DNA from: JAEUSG01 sp964590225
GTDB taxonomy: Bacteria; Fibrobacterota; OXYB2-FULL-49-7; JAEUSG01
Direction: 5' to 3'
DNA length: 64,000 nt
NCBI GenBank assembly: GCA_964590225.1
Contig: CAZPWS010000001.1
Span: 109,742 to 173,741 of the forward strand
Shown: positions 61,668 through 64,000 of the stretch, piece by piece
Layout: every line of letters starts with the position of its first letter
Position numbering within the stretch: position 1 is the first letter of the stretch
Notes under the pieces: model-generated
Seen by the model: only the letters and a program-made list of their open reading frames with translations
Database searches by the model: none
Told to the model about the DNA's origin: nothing
Made by a program: the position numbers and the translations under genes

Positions 61668-62858
61668 ATGAAAACCATTACACCATTTCAAATTTTATTA
61701 TTCACACTTACTTTCTCACTTTACTCCATGGAGAATGTCGCCGTGCTTGAATTGGATGCGGACGGCGTAACGCCTTCAGAAGCACGGACACTTACAAATA
61801 AACTAAGAAGTGAACTTTTTAAAACTGGCCGCTTCGCAGTTATTGAGCGAAATGAGATGGATAATATTCTTCAAGAGCAGGGTTTCCAGAGTACCGGATG
61901 TACATCACAGGAATGCGTAATCGAGGTTGGACAACTTTTAGGTGTTCGCGGCATGGTGGCAGGCAGCATTGGTAAGGTGGGTTCAATATACCTTGTTTCG
62001 CTCAGGCTGATTGATGTGGCAAAAGGCAACTTAGTTAAAGCTGCGGACGAGGAGATTGAGGGGGATCTCGCTGCTGTCCTTCGGACGGGCATTGGCAATG
62101 CAGCGCGAAAACTTGCAGATATATCTGTCGAAGTTTCAGCAGGCAGCGTGAAACCATCTGAAGTAGTTGCACAACCAGTACTGGACTCATTAAACTCAAG
62201 AAAACTATTTACCATTGCAATTGGACGAAGCAGCCTTGAGGCAGGTAATTTCTCTCTTAATGAAAAATTTGCTTTTAATAATTCGTATTCAGGCATAAAG
62301 TGGGAAAACGGACCCCACATACGATTAAGCTTCTCCCCTAAAAATATTTACACAGACAAAGAAGGCAGCTCAAAAATGATTAGCGTCGCTGACATTGGCC
62401 TCTTTTACGAACGAAACAGCAGTACTTCGGCCATTGTTCAAAGAACCGATAGCATCGGTGGAACAATAGATTCAATCCCTATTGATAATGGCGCTTTTGT
62501 ACTTTCAAAAATTACAATGTTCGATAATGTCTGTATTGGTTACCTTTTTGATGCTACGGGCGTAGGATTCGAACCATACATAGGCGTAGGTTTTGCTTGC
62601 GACTTTGCAATAGTAAGCGGGTCGCTGATAAACAGAACTCTTAATAAACTTACACCACGGATTACCATGCCGCTTGGTATAAGATTTTTCTTAGGCAAGC
62701 TTTTTGTCAGTTTCGAATACTGTAAAACGGTAAAATCATTCCGCACCGCAACCGATCCTGATTATAACAATGAAACTGGCCAGCTTATTAACGGCGATCT
62801 TTCGTTTGAAAATGGGTCGTACTGGGCAGTCGGATTCGGTGCTTGTGTCGGCAAATAG
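61668..62858 (+). CDS. CsgG/DUF2380-like exported protein with C-terminal beta-barrel-like region
   Basis: The ATG at 61668 (GGA five bases upstream) is preferred over a TTG at 61659; the product is 396 residues. The signal peptide is ITPFQILLFTLTFSLYSM. Residues about 22-150 have the CsgG-family penicillin-binding-protein-activator fold (NVAVLELDADGVTPSEARTL, LRSELFKTGRFAVIERNEMD, IGKVGSIYLVSLRLIDVAKG). Residues about 185-396 are Gly/aromatic-rich strands resembling an outer-membrane barrel (NVCIGYLFDATGVGFEPYIG, LPLGIRFFLG-like MPLGIRFFLGKLFVSFEYCK). It is probably periplasmic with an outer-membrane tail. Function unknown. It ends nine bases from the convergent ettA-like gene. Confidence 0.75.
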   Translation: MKTITPFQILLFTLTFSLYSMENVAVLELDADGVTPSEARTLTNKLRSELFKTGRFAVIERNEMDNILQEQGFQSTGCTSQECVIEVGQLLGVRGMVAGSIGKVGSIYLVSLRLIDVAKGNLVKAADEEIEGDLAAVLRTGIGNAARKLADISVEVSAGSVKPSEVVAQPVLDSLNSRKLFTIAIGRSSLEAGNFSLNEKFAFNNSYSGIKWENGPHIRLSFSPKNIYTDKEGSSKMISVADIGLFYERNSSTSAIVQRTDSIGGTIDSIPIDNGAFVLSKITMFDNVCIGYLFDATGVGFEPYIGVGFACDFAIVSGSLINRTLNKLTPRITMPLGIRFFLGKLFVSFEYCKTVKSFRTATDPDYNNETGQLINGDLSFENGSYWAVGFGACVGK

Positions 62859-62867
62859 CAACGCCAT

Positions 62868-64000
62868 TTATCGCGTCAACTGTCGGTATTTTATCCTCTT
62901 TGGAATAATGTCAGAAACACCGAGTCGGTCTTTTCTGTCCGCCTCGTACTCGGTATAATTTCCTTCAAAATATACTGCTTTTGAATCACCCTCAAAAGCA
63001 AGAATATGCGTGCATATCCTATCGAGAAACCACCGGTCGTGGCTTATAACAAGCACACAGCCTGCAAAGTTTTCTATAGCTGTTTCAAGCGCACGCATTG
63101 TATTAACATCAAGATCATTTGTTGGTTCGTCAAGTAGCATGACATTAGCGCCACTTTTTAGCATACAGGCAAGATGTACCCTATTTCTCTCCCCACCAGA
63201 AAGAACAGAGACCTTTTTCTGCTGGTCGGTTCCGGAGAAGTTGAAACGGGCGGTATAGGCTCTGGAGTTTACATTTACACCGTTAAGATCTATAATATCG
63301 CTCCCACCGGAAACTACTTCCCAAATAGATTTATTGGGATCGAGCGAGGTTCTATTTTGGTCGATATAAGCCAGCTTTACAGTATCGCCCATGGATATTT
63401 TACCAGAATCCGCTGTTTCATCCCCAGTTATCATTCTAAAAAGAGTAGTTTTACCGGCACCATTCGGGCCAACTATGCCCACAATGGCTGCGGGTGGTAT
63501 CGAAAACGAAAGATTGTCAATAAGGAGCTTATTGTCGTAGCTTTTGGATACGCTATTAAAATCAATGACAGTATTACCGAGTCGCGGTCCGATTGGAATG
63601 AATATTTCAAGCTCACGAGCCAATTGTTCCGGCTGCTGGCGAAGCAGTGACTCATAAGCGTTTATGCGGGCCTTTGCCTTGGCATGCCGCCCTTTTGTGC
63701 CCATTTTAATCCATTCAAGTTCTCTCTCTAGAGTTTTTTGTCTGTCGGTCTCACTCTTCTCCTCGACCTTCAACCTCTCCTGCTTTTGTTCGAGCCATGA
63801 GGAATAATTACCCTTCCATGGAATACCGCGACCTCTATCAAGCTCAAGAATCCATCCGGCAACATTATCGAGAAAATAGCGGTCATGTGTTACTGCTATA
63901 ACAGTACCTGCATAATCATGAAGATGGTGCTCAAGCCACGCAACGGTTTCGGCATCAAGGTGGTTAGTGGGCTCGTCAAGCAGAAGTATATCTGGTTTCT
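62868..64000 (-). CDS. ettA: ABC-F ATPase EttA (energy-dependent translational throttle), N-terminus outside the window
   Basis: The frame runs to the window edge, so about the first third is missing. Visible from the edge inward are LLLDEPTNHLDAETVAWLEH (Walker B of the first ABC domain, EttA-type), AVTHDRYFLDNVAGWILELD and GIPWKGNYSSWLEQKQERL. The Arg-rich arm linker follows (RQKTLERELEWIKMGTKGR), then the second ABC domain with Walker A IVGPNGAGKTTLFRMITGD, signature SVLSGGERNRVHLA and MLLDEPTNDLDVNTMRALE. EttA binds the ribosomal E site and gates elongation by ATP level. An ATG at 63773 is internal, not the start. Confidence 0.94.
   Translation of the reverse strand, partial: KPDILLLDEPTNHLDAETVAWLEHHLHDYAGTVIAVTHDRYFLDNVAGWILELDRGRGIPWKGNYSSWLEQKQERLKVEEKSETDRQKTLERELEWIKMGTKGRHAKAKARINAYESLLRQQPEQLARELEIFIPIGPRLGNTVIDFNSVSKSYDNKLLIDNLSFSIPPAAIVGIVGPNGAGKTTLFRMITGDETADSGKISMGDTVKLAYIDQNRTSLDPNKSIWEVVSGGSDIIDLNGVNVNSRAYTARFNFSGTDQQKKVSVLSGGERNRVHLACMLKSGANVMLLDEPTNDLDVNTMRALETAIENFAGCVLVISHDRWFLDRICTHILAFEGDSKAVYFEGNYTEYEADRKDRLGVSDIIPKRIKYRQLTR

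Noticed and set aside
1..64000. CRISPR arrays, tRNA or rRNA genes, insertion sequences and prophage genes
   Set aside because: I looked in the short intergenic gaps and among the ORFs and saw no regularly spaced repeats, cloverleaf-like sequences, transposases or phage modules.

Overview
The window is a 64 kb stretch of a diderm bacterial chromosome with low G+C content (near 40% by eye). Almost all of it is coding. The best guess is a Fibrobacterota/Chitinivibrionia-type organism. The clues are five secreted proteins with Por/type IX-style C-terminal sorting modules, a TIGR02147-family regulator (a family abundant in Fibrobacter), a complete Tol-Pal locus, many carbohydrate-active proteins and a bacterial topoisomerase VI operon. 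This placement is inference; no rRNA, tRNA, CRISPR array, transposon or phage was seen. No gene-free gap exceeds 300 bases; the longest is about 290 bases before 55533.

Layout. 1-3765: the end of a GT9/GT2-like glycosyltransferase, then a Gfo/Idh/MocA oxidoreductase overlapping its LacI-type regulator, with two LacI-like operator sites upstream. 3766-9439: a promoter and an operon of a coiled-coil protein, Top6B, Top6A and a secreted transglutaminase-fold protein. 9447-14712: GDP-mannose pyrophosphorylase, arginine decarboxylase (speA) and a class A penicillin-binding protein. 14715-20470: a secreted heparinase II/III-like protein coupled to a 1146-residue GH94-like protein. 20563-25717: serC, two secreted sorting-domain proteins with a terminator hairpin inside the second one's first codons, and a PHP-domain protein.

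25722-35417 (minus strand) is a compact eight-gene operon with its own promoter. It encodes a membrane-anchored oversized solute-binding protein, two sugar ABC permeases with no ATPase, a membrane protein, a GT2 glycosyltransferase, an SGNH esterase with a sorting domain, a predicted outer-membrane barrel and a lipoprotein. 35493-42009 (minus) holds tolQ-tolR-tolA-tolB-pal-cpoB followed by a GAF/SpoIIE phosphatase; crcB diverges from tolQ. 43259-47585 is a flippase, DUF4091/GH123-like and acyltransferase operon for a surface glycan. It converges on a GT5 glycogen-synthase-like gene.

49357-62858 contains envelope proteins of unknown role, a PflA-like radical SAM protein, a hybrid histidine kinase, and a TIGR02147 regulator paired with an NHL-repeat lipoprotein. 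It then has a soluble histidine kinase, a likely origin region and dnaA with a consensus promoter and DnaA boxes, and a CsgG-like protein. The window ends inside an EttA-type ABC-F gene. Taken together the genes cover envelope building and glycan turnover, chromosome initiation and topology, and signalling.
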